Positions 30,101 through 39,744 of a DNA stretch of 63,266 nt are shown in pieces. The notes beneath the pieces are model-generated. The model saw only the letters and a program-made list of their open reading frames with translations, was not told the DNA's origin and made no database searches. The stretch comes from Haemophilus paraphrohaemolyticus (lineage in GTDB: Bacteria; Pseudomonadota; Gammaproteobacteria; Enterobacterales; Pasteurellaceae), in NCBI RefSeq assembly GCF_002015045.1, contig NZ_MUXX01000013.1:1-63266 (forward strand), in the 5' to 3' direction. Position numbers and translations under genes: made by a program. How positions within the stretch are numbered: position 1 is the first letter of the stretch; each line of letters starts with the position of its first letter.

Positions 30101-31556
30101 CCACGACGCCGTTTAAATACAGGTCGCCGTTACCGCCTAAAATAAGATCTTGTTCGGTCGTTAATTCTGTTGCAGTGTAGTGCTGCACGCTACTATCTTG
30201 GCTACTTAAACCTGTTTTTAAACGTGCAGTTTCATTTTTAAATTCAGCACGAGCCGTTTGAGTGGTAGTGGCTTTTGCACCACGTAAATTCACGCCTTGT
30301 TCGCCATAAATAGCGGTCGTTTTTGCGGAAACTTTTGCACCTTCTGTGGTCACTTTACCTTTGGTTGCTTCAATGTTTACACTATCGCCTGCAATCGTAG
30401 TGCGGTGTGTGGTTTCAACACGATTGCTCTCTTGTTCATTGCGATACCAACTGCCTTTGCTTTGGTTTTTGCTGTGTTCACGTAAATTTACGGTTTTTTC
30501 TGCCCCTAAGTGTACATTGCCACCGAGAATATTGCTATTTTTGGCTTGAATATCTGCTCCTGAAATGTTCAATTTACCACCGACATTCACGTTAAATTGA
30601 TCAGTTTGCACACGGGTTGCTTGGTAGGTTTCGCTTGAGCCACTTTGATGATCGCGAGACTGTACGCCATTTTGATGCGTAATTTTTGCTTTACCACGAT
30701 CTGTATGACGACTAATTCTACCGTTTAAGTTTGCATTGCCTGCGGTAATATCCACTTCTTTTGCTTGTAAATTAGCCGCTTGAGCGGCGATAGTCGCACG
30801 ATCATCGGTTGAATGAATACGAATTCTGCCTGCTTGAATACTACCCACGACTTTGCCATCTAGCACTTGACCTTTACGCTCTGTAGTCGTGATTTTAAGC
30901 GTGCCATTATCTTCACGTGCAATTTTATTTTTTCCCGTAATCACATTCACCCCTTCGCGGGTGGTAATTTGACCGCCAACGGTCACTTGCGGGGCGATTA
31001 AATCAATGTCGCCAGAACTGGTAATTTTGCCGCTGGTGCTTAACGCGTTATCGCCTGTTGCATCATAGCCTTTAAGTTTACCCTCTGCGACTTGTGGCTT
31101 ACCTACCACAAGCGAAGCACGAGGCGTATTAATAAAACCACCTCCTTCCACGCTAATGCCGTTCGGGTTAGCTAATACATAATCGGCTTTTTCACCAAAG
31201 ATTTCTTGCTGACCAGCAATTTTAGAAGAATTGCGACTCACCACTTCATTGAGAATCACTTTTGCGGATTGGGTTTTGAGATTTGGGTTGACGTTCAGAT
31301 CGCCTGCAAGTTGAGATTTACCATTTTGGCGAGCATTGTTTAGCACAGCACCAGATTTATCTACGTTAAACTTATCATATCGGTTATGCGATAACCCTGC
31401 GGCACTTGGATTGGCGATATTGATAATTTCAATGCCTTGTTTTTTGCTAATTTGTGTGTTGGCATCTGCCGCACTAATTTCTGCAAAAGCAGATTGCCCC
31501 GCAATGCTGAATGCAATGGCGAGCGAAATTTTGCTTAAAGAGTAAGTTTTAGACAT
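27183..31556 (-). CDS. Filamentous haemagglutinin-like TpsA exoprotein
   Basis: The secreted partner of a two-partner secretion system. I chose the ATG at 31556 (MSKTYSLSKISLAIAF), giving 1457 residues with a standard signal peptide ending in SAFA. The TPS secretion domain follows (residues ~25-300), including YVLANPNGISVEGGGF with the NPNGI secretion motif. The remaining protein is long beta-helix repeats rich in N, V, G and S of the haemagglutinin type. There is no cysteine pair and no recognisable CdiA pretoxin (VENN) or toxin domain; the last ~60 residues are strongly basic (VRQVVKPIRAVN ... YKVRVRH). No immunity-type gene follows. It is probably an adhesin; a haem-binding role cannot be excluded. 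tpsB lies 159 bp upstream. Confidence 0.88.
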   Translation of the reverse strand: MSKTYSLSKISLAIAFSIAGQSAFAEISAADANTQISKKQGIEIINIANPSAAGLSHNRYDKFNVDKSGAVLNNARQNGKSQLAGDLNVNPNLKTQSAKVILNEVVSRNSSKIAGQQEIFGEKADYVLANPNGISVEGGGFINTPRASLVVGKPQVAEGKLKGYDATGDNALSTSGKITSSGDIDLIAPQVTVGGQITTREGVNVITGKNKIAREDNGTLKITTTERKGQVLDGKVVGSIQAGRIRIHSTDDRATIAAQAANLQAKEVDITAGNANLNGRISRHTDRGKAKITHQNGVQSRDHQSGSSETYQATRVQTDQFNVNVGGKLNISGADIQAKNSNILGGNVHLGAEKTVNLREHSKNQSKGSWYRNEQESNRVETTHRTTIAGDSVNIEATKGKVTTEGAKVSAKTTAIYGEQGVNLRGAKATTTQTARAEFKNETARLKTGLSSQDSSVQHYTATELTTEQDLILGGNGDLYLNGVVANVDGTLLAKNSGSLSFGSERSSESYNLSDDMRFWGGLAGSKTVGTGRSAETVHGADITVKGDTTLDASRGVHISGSRVVTGGNGVVKGNAGALVIDSTQAKTTAVDYARQGTIFDITKARQSSYTHTSTAKGSTLKSESNLQLSTNKNVSIVGSTVQSAGLLDIAAKSGIEVKGATNHVRTESSKAGFSFAGGFDSLKTSFQHGHLTANLNLDNNKGKPSVDADVEISKEKKADAVNAEGKFHLGLNVYNNSQNSHTTTHTGSSVKGNDVALNAKTVTVSGSEVAATHGNLVINADKITTQAAQNQSINNSVKNEVNIGLSGTVTENKLSATLGVGVAHSLNSSVENKAQVSKLSAANDVKLNANRIEHQGSQVQAGGNIQENAKEVLHTTAKNSTNSFGNNVNVDLTVSASIDKSKAFSVEAELAAKGGRETVSSITHTATQLQAGKNISVNANHIQDNATQYSAGETAQFNSSSHQFVAVANRVEKNSLSAGASLGVSADTTDFQRFNVAAKVGANYNQSASQESNAVQGSINAKNVNIHTGKFNSQANINASENVNIQAQSAQFSQATSSKTQSGGGFEAKVGVGAMVVPSAGAAVPSIDLSLSANGKNGNQSQAVTNTIAGKNVNVQTQGVLNLQGTNVQAVENAQLSGKRVNITAGNNHVQNVAASVATGVNIGAKVANAGFNTNVGVNTENSQTHTGVAVNGKNVSIQAQNGVNLKGVTSTSEQLNLNAGKGNLALTAATDSVNKTDVSVGLKLGGGVAEQKWAPSSGSGHLAVNVVRNETYTETTLNTDTAKINAGGDAKFIGGSVNANQASGTISGDSHSEQLANKVNEVSVSLAANGSGKLAVPTTDKWAEAAKNDWNNGSIAGVKADAKLEVNAKHQQTATNAGMNATQDTVVVKGVKSRTEMKNHHSRQIHFKAEATTAIKKQVEAKIPEKVRQVVKPIRAVNLQLIKNNKVNYKVRVRH

Positions 31557-31715
31557 TTTGTACCTCGTAAAATGGAACATAACTAAATAAGAAATGCTCG
31601 TATTAAAACAAAAATGGATAGGTTAGACCAGTCATTTATGGAGTAAAAATGTGATCTGCTTCACAAAAAAATAATTTATTGAGTAAAAAATCAAGTGTGA
31701 ATTAGTGTAATAAGC

Positions 31716-33314
31716 TTAGAATTTATAGCTGATGCTTCCCAACACTAATCGCTCTTGTTTGACACCATCAGTTTTCGAAAACAATCGCCCCATTGCCCAT
31801 TCAAGGTTAGCTTGAAAGGTTTTCTGCTCCCAATTCAACCCAACGGCATAAGCAAAGGCTTGTTCTCGCTGAGCATTCGCTTGTGTTGATTTTTGTACGC
31901 CAAAATCAATGCCAACGTAAGGCAAAAATGTACCAAGTTCGGTTGCTTTTACCCACGCAATATCGTTGTGTAAAACAATATTTTTCTCTGCCGACAAACT
32001 TAAATCATTCAAGCCACGTACGCGATAACGCCCCGTCAAATCTTCCTGTTTAATCGAAGGCAAATAATCGTGGCTATATTGTGCTGTAAGCTGGTGAGAA
32101 TGGCGGAAAAGTTGCTCTCCAATTGATTGATAGCGGTTAAATTTCAGCTCAAAATTCCAACGGCTAAAAAGATCTTCTGGCTGATTTTTGCCTTTGTTTC
32201 GCCCTTGTTCATAGCGGAAATCTGTAGCAAAGGTAGCATTTTCAAACAGCTGCAAATGATTTAGCCCAATAGAAATGCTCGTTAATTTAGGACTTTGAAG
32301 ATCTAAAACCACATCATCTAGTCGGTTTTTGCTGTTAATTTTCTCGATCTGCGTTGAAAATGTTGAAATATGGTTAGAACCACGATGGAAAACATAATCT
32401 GCGGTTAATCCCGTTTGGAGAGTTTGCCCTTTTTGTTGCAGGCTTAATGTCTGAAGTGAGAGCGGCGTTTTAAATTGGGAAATAGAAGCAAAGCCACTGA
32501 ATGTCCAATAGCCATAAGGTAAGGAATAATAGAGCAATGCCGAGCGGCTAAATTGATGACGAGATTTTAGTGTATGCGAACCGCTTAGATAAAGCGTATC
32601 TGATAAGCCAAAAGGGTTGCTAATGCTAACAGAAGAACGCACCTGCCAACGATCGTAGGTTCTTGACGCGTAATTATCCAATCCAATTGAACCATTGAAA
32701 CGAGAAGTCGGTTCGTTCGTAAATTTCAGTTTAATTTCGCCATTTTTAGCTGGTAAAACATCAACAGAAACGCTGTTTCCCGTGATACGATTCGCTTGAT
32801 CAAGTGCTTGGTCAAGATCTTGCACTTTTAGTGGTTTACCTATCGCATTTGGCAAAATTTGGCTTAAATTAAACCGCTTGTTATCGCTTTCTATAGCAGC
32901 AATTTTGCCCTCAAATACGTGCAGGGTTAAAATGCCTGATTGATCGTCTTCAAACTGAAAAGGGTTGTGAATGTAGCCTTTTCTCACATAGGCTTGAGTA
33001 AGTTGTTGACTCAGCTGATTAAGACGAGCTTCATTCAAACATTCGCCCGATTTAGGCACAAAAGGCATTGGATCAATAAGCGTTATTCCTTTAAATTTCA
33101 CACCTTGATAATCTAAACAAATTTGCGAGAAATCGCCATTTTCAACCGCTTGAGAAGTAGAGTGGAATTGATGTTGTTCTAGCCAACGTTGTTGATTTTG
33201 GCTTTGTAGATCAGCGAATTGCTGTTTAGATTGTTGGAGCGATTGGGTGATATCATCAGCCCAAACATTTGATGAAAAAAGAGTAAGAAGAAAGGGAAAA
33301 GCAAATTTATTCAT
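31716..33314 (-). CDS. TpsB outer-membrane transporter (ShlB/FhaC family)
   Basis: The outer-membrane pore that secretes the adjacent TpsA protein. It has 532 residues with a signal peptide (NKFAFPFLLTLFSSNVWA). Two POTRA domains follow (about 60-210) and then a 16-strand barrel ending in the C-terminal aromatic LVLGSISYKF. The conserved loop-6 tip shows as GRYRVRGLNDLSLSAE, matching the VRG(Y/F/L) signature. tpsB precedes tpsA on the same strand, the usual order, so both should be co-transcribed. Its promoter must lie in the 22 bp before the rpoD terminator or read through it. Confidence 0.9.
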   Translation of the reverse strand: MNKFAFPFLLTLFSSNVWADDITQSLQQSKQQFADLQSQNQQRWLEQHQFHSTSQAVENGDFSQICLDYQGVKFKGITLIDPMPFVPKSGECLNEARLNQLSQQLTQAYVRKGYIHNPFQFEDDQSGILTLHVFEGKIAAIESDNKRFNLSQILPNAIGKPLKVQDLDQALDQANRITGNSVSVDVLPAKNGEIKLKFTNEPTSRFNGSIGLDNYASRTYDRWQVRSSVSISNPFGLSDTLYLSGSHTLKSRHQFSRSALLYYSLPYGYWTFSGFASISQFKTPLSLQTLSLQQKGQTLQTGLTADYVFHRGSNHISTFSTQIEKINSKNRLDDVVLDLQSPKLTSISIGLNHLQLFENATFATDFRYEQGRNKGKNQPEDLFSRWNFELKFNRYQSIGEQLFRHSHQLTAQYSHDYLPSIKQEDLTGRYRVRGLNDLSLSAEKNIVLHNDIAWVKATELGTFLPYVGIDFGVQKSTQANAQREQAFAYAVGLNWEQKTFQANLEWAMGRLFSKTDGVKQERLVLGSISYKF

Positions 33315-33335
33315 AGCAGCGATGAAATAAAAAAT

Positions 33336-33379
33336 AAGCGGTCAATTCTTCGCAAAATTTTGCAAAAAATTGACCGCTT
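33336..33379. terminator. Uptake-sequence-like dyad terminator of rpoD
   Basis: AAGCGGTCAATT / AATTGACCGCTT, 12-bp perfect arms around a 20-nt A/T-rich loop that itself contains CAAAATTTTG. It lies 10 bp after the rpoD stop codon. Confidence 0.85.
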
Positions 33380-33388
33380 GAAAAAAGA

Positions 33389-35263
33389 TTAATCGTCTAA
33401 GAAACTACGTAGCGTTTCTGAACGACTTGGATGGCGTAGTTTACGCAACGCTTTTGCTTCGATCTGACGAATACGCTCACGGGTGACATCAAATTGTTTA
33501 CCCACCTCTTCCAGCGTGTGGTCGGTATTCATATCAATACCAAAACGCATACGCAACACTTTCGCTTCACGTGGGGTTAAGCCTTCCAATACTTCATTGG
33601 TTGCAATACGTAAACTTTCTGCCGTTGCGGAATCTAAAGGCAATTCAAGGCTTTCGTCTTGAATGAAATCACCTAAATGCGAATCGTCGTCATCACCGAT
33701 TGGCGTTTCCATTGAGATTGGCTCTTTAGCAATTTTCAACACCTTACGGATTTTATCCTCAGGCATATTCATACGCTCAGCAAGTTCTTCTGGTGTCGCT
33801 TCACGCCCCATTTCTTGTAAGCATTGGCGAGAGATACGATTCAGTTTGTTGATCGTTTCAATCATATGCACAGGAATACGAATCGTACGTGCTTGGTCTG
33901 CGATTGAACGAGTAATCGCCTGACGAATCCACCAAGTTGCATAGGTTGAGAACTTATAACCACGGCGATATTCAAATTTATCTACCGCTTTCATCAAACC
34001 GATGTTCCCTTCTTGGATTAAATCTAAGAATTGTAAACCACGGTTGGTATATTTTTTCGCAATTGAGATCACCAAACGTAAGTTTGCTTCAACCATCTCT
34101 TTTTTCGCGCGGCGAGCTTTTAACTCCCCGTTGGCAATACGACCACCAATTTCACGAATTTGGGTAATGGTTAAGCCAGAGTTTTGTTCTAAATTCTGCA
34201 AGTTTGTGATATTTACACGGATCTTCTCAACATAATTCGCTAATTTCGGTACGCCACCGCGTTTTGCATTGATGGCTTTTTCCATCCACGCTTCACTGGT
34301 TTCATTACCTTGGAAGTTTTTAAGGAAGTCCGCTTTCTTCATTCCCGCATATTCCACCGCATAGCGTTGGATTTGCCGTTCTTCCGAACGCACTTGTTTC
34401 ATCAATTTTTGCATTGTTTCTACAAGTAGGTCGAATTGTTTCGGCACCAAACGGAATTCACGGAAAATATCAGATAATGCATTGATTTGCTCGCGCGCTT
34501 TTGCGTGTGTACGACCATGTTTACGAATAGCTAATAACGCGTTTTCGTACTGTTCTTTAAGCGCAGTAAATTTTTCACGTGCAAGCTCTGGATCGATTGA
34601 ATTATCATCGCCAGAATCTGCATTACCGCTGTCGCCATCTTCCTCTTCTTCCTCATCTTCAACATCGTCCACATCGGCGTGTTCATTATCATCAAGATGA
34701 ATAGAATCATCATCGGCAACAGGGTTCTCTTCTTGTGCATTTGGATCAACGAAAGCCGTAATCAAATCTACTAGACGCATATTGCCTGCTTCCACTTCTG
34801 CATAGCAACTTAATACGCCTTCAAGTGCTTCTGGATACTCTGCCACTGCACATTGAACTTCATTAATACCTTCTTCAATGCGTTTTGAAATTTGAATTTC
34901 ATCTTCGCGGGTTAGAAGTTCAACCGTCCCCATTTCACGCATATACATACGCACAGGATCAGTGGTTCTACCGAGTTCTGATTCTACGGTAGAAAGCACT
35001 TTGGTCGCTTCTTCCACCACATCTTCATCGGTAATATTTTCGGCAAGCATTAATTCATCAGTATCAGGTGCCGTTTCTAAAACTTGGATCCCCATATCGG
35101 TGATCATTTGAATAATATCTTCGATTTGCTCTGCATCAACCAATTCTTCAGGCAGATGGTCATGCACCTCAGACAGAATTAAATACCCCTGTTCACGACC
35201 TTGAGCAATCAGAAGTTCGATTCGAGATTGTTGTTCTAATTGTTGATCTACGTGTTGTTCCAT
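33389..35263 (-). CDS. rpoD: RNA polymerase sigma-70 factor
   Basis: The housekeeping sigma factor. I chose the ATG at 35263 ([12 protein letters not shown]), giving 624 residues; an earlier in-frame start is unlikely. Region 1.1 (to ~85), region 1.2 ([19 protein letters not shown]), an acidic non-conserved region around residue 190-225, region 2 ([32 protein letters not shown]), region 3 and region 4 with the -35-binding helix [20 protein letters not shown] are all present. Promoter recognition should therefore be standard TTGACA/TATAAT. In E. coli rpoD follows dnaG; here the upstream neighbour is psiE. Confidence 0.97.
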   Translation of the reverse strand: MEQHVDQQLEQQSRIELLIAQGREQGYLILSEVHDHLPEELVDAEQIEDIIQMITDMGIQVLETAPDTDELMLAENITDEDVVEEATKVLSTVESELGRTTDPVRMYMREMGTVELLTREDEIQISKRIEEGINEVQCAVAEYPEALEGVLSCYAEVEAGNMRLVDLITAFVDPNAQEENPVADDDSIHLDDNEHADVDDVEDEEEEEDGDSGNADSGDDNSIDPELAREKFTALKEQYENALLAIRKHGRTHAKAREQINALSDIFREFRLVPKQFDLLVETMQKLMKQVRSEERQIQRYAVEYAGMKKADFLKNFQGNETSEAWMEKAINAKRGGVPKLANYVEKIRVNITNLQNLEQNSGLTITQIREIGGRIANGELKARRAKKEMVEANLRLVISIAKKYTNRGLQFLDLIQEGNIGLMKAVDKFEYRRGYKFSTYATWWIRQAITRSIADQARTIRIPVHMIETINKLNRISRQCLQEMGREATPEELAERMNMPEDKIRKVLKIAKEPISMETPIGDDDDSHLGDFIQDESLELPLDSATAESLRIATNEVLEGLTPREAKVLRMRFGIDMNTDHTLEEVGKQFDVTRERIRQIEAKALRKLRHPSRSETLRSFLDD

Positions 35264-35383
35264 AATGATTTCCGTTTTTCGAGCAGGCAAAAATAGTGGT
35301 GGATTATACCATTTTTTTGAGCTATTTTGTCAAAATAGGGCAGTTATATTGGATTTTTGTTATGATTTTCAAGTAAAAATCCA

Positions 35384-35803
35384 TTAAATATTTTTTAACT
35401 TATCCGAATATAAAATTAAACAAAGTGCAATCACCATCAGCAAAATTGCCCCTGCAAAGAGAATCGTACTGGTTGCACTTTCGTGATCCACAATAATTAA
35501 GCGTACCATTGCGGTAATTCCCGTATAAATAAAATAACGTAACGGAAAATGGTAGCCACTACGGAAATATTGAGAAATCAGTCCTAAAAAACCAAAATAG
35601 AGGAAAAAGTTCAAAATTTGCTCAGCTAAAGTATTGGTCACAATAGTATCTGGACTAAGCACCATCAAAAACAAACTATAACTGATTTTGGCTAAAGCAA
35701 TAACCAATACAACAGTTAAGCTAAGTACAAAGCCAATTAAAATGGTTTTAAGCAATTTGGGCATTACACCTGAAAGATGTGTGGCGAGGTTGTGTGTGGT
35801 CAT
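35384..35803 (-). CDS. psiE: PsiE family membrane protein
   Basis: A 139-residue inner-membrane protein with four hydrophobic segments, of the phosphate-starvation-inducible PsiE family; its function is unknown. The family is indicated by the segments LNFFLYFGFLGLISQYF and HFPLRYFIYTGITAMVRLII, followed by a short cytoplasmic tail. It stands between trpS and rpoD on the same strand. No obvious Pho box is visible upstream. Confidence 0.82.
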   Translation of the reverse strand: MTTHNLATHLSGVMPKLLKTILIGFVLSLTVVLVIALAKISYSLFLMVLSPDTIVTNTLAEQILNFFLYFGFLGLISQYFRSGYHFPLRYFIYTGITAMVRLIIVDHESATSTILFAGAILLMVIALCLILYSDKLKNI

Positions 35804-35896
35804 AGAATAATAAAAACTTACGAAACTTTATGTTTACCTTTCACAAAATAGCAGTCAGATTTGACCGCTATTTTTTAAAAATATAAATAAATGAAT

Positions 35897-36925
35897 TTAC
35901 TTCACAAAACCCACCAATTTATACACTTCATCAAGTGTTACTTTCGCTTTTGCACGAGCTTTTTCTGCCCCTTCGCGATAGATTTTTTCAAGCAATGCTT
36001 CATCTTGGCGGAAGTGATTGTAGCGTTCTTGCAAGCCTTTAAGCAATTCAGACACTTGCGTTGCGACTTCGGTTTTTAAGTGTCCGTACATTTTGCCTTC
36101 AAACTCGGCCTCCAATTCAGCAATGGTTTTGCCTGTAACTGCTGAGAGAATATCTAATAAGTTAGACACACCCGCTTTGTTTTTCTGATCATATTTCACC
36201 ACAGGTGGTTCATCACCATCGGTCATTGCACGTTTGATTTTTTTCTCCACCGATTTCGGATCTTCTAAAAGAGTAATCACATTGTTACGGTTGTCATCTG
36301 ATTTCGACATTTTCTTGGTCGGTTCTAATAACGACATTACACGCGCCCCCGCTTTCGGAATAAAGACTTCAGGCACGGCAAACACAGGCTCAATCACATT
36401 CCCTTCCGCATCTTTTTTACCATAAAGTGCATTAAAGCGGTTGGCAATATCGCGAGTGATTTCAAGGTGTTGCTTTTGGTCATCACCCACTGGCACTTGG
36501 TTGGCTTGATAAAGCAAAATATCCGCCGCCATTAACACGGGGTAAGTGAATAAGCCAACGTTCACGTTCTCTTCATAACGAGCTGACTTGTCTTTAAATT
36601 GAGTCATTCGGCTCATTTCACCAAAGTAGGTATAGCAGTTTAACACCCACGCAAGTTGCGTATGTTCTGGCACATGAGATTGAATGAAAATGGTGCTTTT
36701 TTCAGGATCGATACCGCTCGCTAAATAAAGAGCAAGCACATCTAAAGAAGCTTTACGTAACGCTTCTGGGTCTTGGCGCACAGTGATTGCATGTAAATCC
36801 ACGATACAGAAAAAGCATTCGTGATCGTCTTGCATTTTCACAAAGTTGCGTAACGCACCGAGGTAGTTACCGATAGTTAATTCGCCCGATGGCTGAATCC
36901 CACTAAATACAATAGGTTTGCTCAT
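35897..36925 (-). CDS. trpS: Tryptophanyl-tRNA synthetase
   Basis: A class I aminoacyl-tRNA synthetase that charges tRNA-Trp. It has 342 residues. The HIGH-type motif is [14 protein letters not shown] (TIGN, residues ~12-25) and the KMSKS loop is KKMSKSDDN near residue 200. The tryptophan pocket region [14 protein letters not shown] is clear. It is transcribed away from menD across a 184-bp gap. No trp-type regulation is visible. Confidence 0.96.
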   Translation of the reverse strand: MSKPIVFSGIQPSGELTIGNYLGALRNFVKMQDDHECFFCIVDLHAITVRQDPEALRKASLDVLALYLASGIDPEKSTIFIQSHVPEHTQLAWVLNCYTYFGEMSRMTQFKDKSARYEENVNVGLFTYPVLMAADILLYQANQVPVGDDQKQHLEITRDIANRFNALYGKKDAEGNVIEPVFAVPEVFIPKAGARVMSLLEPTKKMSKSDDNRNNVITLLEDPKSVEKKIKRAMTDGDEPPVVKYDQKNKAGVSNLLDILSAVTGKTIAELEAEFEGKMYGHLKTEVATQVSELLKGLQERYNHFRQDEALLEKIYREGAEKARAKAKVTLDEVYKLVGFVK

Positions 36926-37109
36926 TTTTTATTCTCTTTAATACAAAGTTAAAAACGCTGTTATCTTAACTTTTCCCATCATTTTTGTAAAATACCAATC
37001 GTTTTTAACCACGTGTAACGAAAATAAAGAATTTACCACCAAAGTCATTGATTTTTTGTTACAATTGTGCCCATTTATATAGCCATAAATTTGAAAATAG
37101 AGAAAAAGA

Positions 37110-38816
37110 ATGAACACCAGCACGTTTAACCGTTCTTGGGCAAAAGTGATTTTAAATGCCGTGAACCGCTACGGAGTGAAACATTTTTGTATTGCTCCAG
37201 GTTCACGCTCCACCCCGCTTACATTGGAAGCATTGCAACTACAACAAGAAAAACTCGCACAATGCCACAGTCATTTTGACGAACGCGGCTTGGGCTTTTT
37301 CGCGTTAGGGATTGCGAAAGCCACCAACGCTCCTGTTGCTGTGATCGTCACCTCTGGCACTGCGGTTGCTAATCTTTATCCTGCCATCATTGAGGCAAGC
37401 TTAACGCACCACAAATTGATCGTGCTGACTGCAGATCGCCCAACCGAATTTATTGGCTGTGGAGTGAATCAAGCGATTGAACAGCAAGGTATTTTTGCAA
37501 ATTATCCGATTGCAAGTATCAATCTGCCAAAAGCGACTGATAGTTACTCTCCAACTTGGTTAGTTTCAACAATTGAGCAAGCCTGCAATAAACAGCAACA
37601 AGAAGGTGGCGTTATTCATATCAATGCTCCGTTTTCTGAGCCTTTGTATGAAGCGGATGAAGCAGCAATAGCGAATAATCCGTGGCTTAGCCCAATTCAA
37701 AGTTGGTTGAATAATCCACAAGCGAAATGGCTCGATCATCAGCAAATTCAAGCGGAAGTGTCCATGCATGCAAACTGGGATTACTGGCGAACCAAACGCG
37801 GGGTGATCGTGGTAGGACAATTGCCTGTAGAGCAAGGCATTGGAATTAAAACGTGGGCGGAAACGCTGGGCTGGTGTTTGATTACCGATATTCAATCTTG
37901 CGTGGATGCCAGCCTGCCTTACGCAGATATTTGGCTCTCCAACAAAACCGTGCACGACCTTTTATTACAAGCAGACATCGTGATCCAATTCGGTTCTCGC
38001 ATTGTGAGCAAACGCGTAAACCAATTCCTTGAAGCGTTCAAAGGTGAGTTCTGGCAAGTTGATGAGCATCAAGACAATATCAACCCGTTCTCACATCATC
38101 AAACCCGTTTTGTGGCTAAAGCTCATCACTTCTTGCGTGTGCATCCGCCACTTCGCCAAAAACCATGGCGATTGGAACCGCTTGCGTTGTCTCAATTTTG
38201 TACCGATTTTATTGAAAAACAGATCGGCGGTGGCTTAAATGAAGCATCATTAGCACATAATTTACAAGATGTGTTGGTGCCAAAAGGCAACCTTTTCTTA
38301 GGCAATAGTTTATTTGTGCGTTTAGTTGATGCGTTATGCAAGCTCCCCGAAGGCTACCCAGTTTATACTAACCGTGGAGCAAGTGGCATTGATGGCTTAA
38401 TTGCTACTTTTGCAGGTATTGCGAAAGGCAGTGAGCAACCGACGGTCGGCGTAATTGGCGATATTTCCGCCTTGCACGATTTGAACTCAATTGCCTTGCT
38501 TTCGCAAATTAACCAACCGACTTTATTGTTTGTCATCAACAACAGCGGCGGTGCGATTTTCGATATGCTGCCTGTGGATAGCAAAGCAAAAGCACAATTC
38601 TACCGCTTGTCGCACAACCTTGAATTCGGACAAATCGCAACAATGTTCGGCATTGAATACATCCGCCCATTCACTTGGGCAGATTTGAAAACCAAACTCA
38701 AATTGGCTTATAACCGTCGTGCCGTAACTTTGGTGGAAATCAAGGTCAATGACCAAGACGGAAGCAATTTGTACAAGTCGCTTATCAAACAAATTTCACA
38801 AGCGGAAATTGCCTAA
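37110..38816 (+). CDS. menD: SEPHCHC synthase
   Basis: MenD is a thiamine-diphosphate enzyme that adds succinic semialdehyde from 2-oxoglutarate to isochorismate, the first committed step to menaquinone. It has 568 residues with the three domains of the ThDP family. N-terminal HFCIAPGSRSTPLTLEA and HFDERGLGFFALGIAK are typical of MenD; the C-terminal domain has the ThDP/Mg site GVIGDISALHDLNS...INNSGGAIFDMLP. The stop overlaps the menH start (TAATG), so the two genes are translationally coupled. Confidence 0.96.
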   Translation: MNTSTFNRSWAKVILNAVNRYGVKHFCIAPGSRSTPLTLEALQLQQEKLAQCHSHFDERGLGFFALGIAKATNAPVAVIVTSGTAVANLYPAIIEASLTHHKLIVLTADRPTEFIGCGVNQAIEQQGIFANYPIASINLPKATDSYSPTWLVSTIEQACNKQQQEGGVIHINAPFSEPLYEADEAAIANNPWLSPIQSWLNNPQAKWLDHQQIQAEVSMHANWDYWRTKRGVIVVGQLPVEQGIGIKTWAETLGWCLITDIQSCVDASLPYADIWLSNKTVHDLLLQADIVIQFGSRIVSKRVNQFLEAFKGEFWQVDEHQDNINPFSHHQTRFVAKAHHFLRVHPPLRQKPWRLEPLALSQFCTDFIEKQIGGGLNEASLAHNLQDVLVPKGNLFLGNSLFVRLVDALCKLPEGYPVYTNRGASGIDGLIATFAGIAKGSEQPTVGVIGDISALHDLNSIALLSQINQPTLLFVINNSGGAIFDMLPVDSKAKAQFYRLSHNLEFGQIATMFGIEYIRPFTWADLKTKLKLAYNRRAVTLVEIKVNDQDGSNLYKSLIKQISQAEIA

Positions 38817-39595
38817 TGTTAGCGGCAACTTGGCATTCAAACAGAAACAACGGGCAAGCAACGCCCGTTGTTTTTTTACACGGCTTACTCGGTTCGCAAG
38901 AGGATTGGCAAGGTGTGCTTGCTCTTTTGCAAAATTTCCCTCAATTTCAACCGCTTACCATTGACCTTCCTTTTCATGGTAAAAGCGAGAAGATCACTTG
39001 CCAAGATTTTGCTGATCTCAGAACTCAACTCCACCAAACGCTCACCACTTTATTGGGCGATACGCCCTTCTTTCTTGTAGGATATTCTTTAGGTGGACGG
39101 GTTGCATTGGATTACACCTTTCACGCCCAAAATCCACATTTACTCGGCACGATTTTAGAAGGCACAAATATCGGCTTAAAAACCGAAGCAGAATGCCAAG
39201 ATCGCTGGCAAAATGATCAATGCTGGGCAGATCGTTTCCGCACTGAGCCGATCACGCAAGTATTAAACGATTGGTATCAACAGCCTATTTTCGCTCATCT
39301 GGATGCTTGCAAGCGGTCAATTTTAATCGAAAAACGGCAACGTAATTCAGGCAAGAATATCGCCCAAATGTTGGAAAGTACAAGCCTTGCCAAACAGCAA
39401 AATTACGCAGATTTACTCAAAATGCGTGAAAAAAATATCACATTCTTTATTGGCGAAAAGGATCAAAAATTCCGCCAACTCGCGGAGAAAAACCAGCTTC
39501 CACATAGGTTTATTGCCAACGCAGGGCACAATAGCCATGCGGAAAATGCGGAAGGGTTTGTTCAAAGAATGGTAGAAGCAATAGCTAATATATAG
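38816..39595 (+). CDS. menH: SHCHC synthase, alpha/beta hydrolase
   Basis: MenH eliminates pyruvate from SEPHCHC to give SHCHC, the step after MenD. It has 259 residues and an alpha/beta hydrolase fold: PVVFLHGLLGSQEDW (oxyanion), VGYSLGGR with the nucleophile serine, and the histidine in ANAGHNSHAENAE. Its ATG shares the last base of the menD stop. The rest of the menaquinone genes are not in the window. Confidence 0.93.
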   Translation: MLAATWHSNRNNGQATPVVFLHGLLGSQEDWQGVLALLQNFPQFQPLTIDLPFHGKSEKITCQDFADLRTQLHQTLTTLLGDTPFFLVGYSLGGRVALDYTFHAQNPHLLGTILEGTNIGLKTEAECQDRWQNDQCWADRFRTEPITQVLNDWYQQPIFAHLDACKRSILIEKRQRNSGKNIAQMLESTSLAKQQNYADLLKMREKNITFFIGEKDQKFRQLAEKNQLPHRFIANAGHNSHAENAEGFVQRMVEAIANI

Positions 39596-39744
39596 CAATG
39601 AAACTTTCTAATACTTAAGAATGAAAAGAAATTTCACCGCTTGCCTACCTTTATCTACCCATCTTTCGCCTATTCCGCTATAATTCCGACAATTTTCCCG
39701 TTATCTTCCCTTTATCGGAAGCTAATTTTCAAAAGGACATAATT

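Noticed and set aside
34482..34749. Frames opposite and beside the acidic region of rpoD
   Set aside because: They arise from the GAA/GAT-rich stretch of the real gene and have serine- or methionine-rich nonsense composition.
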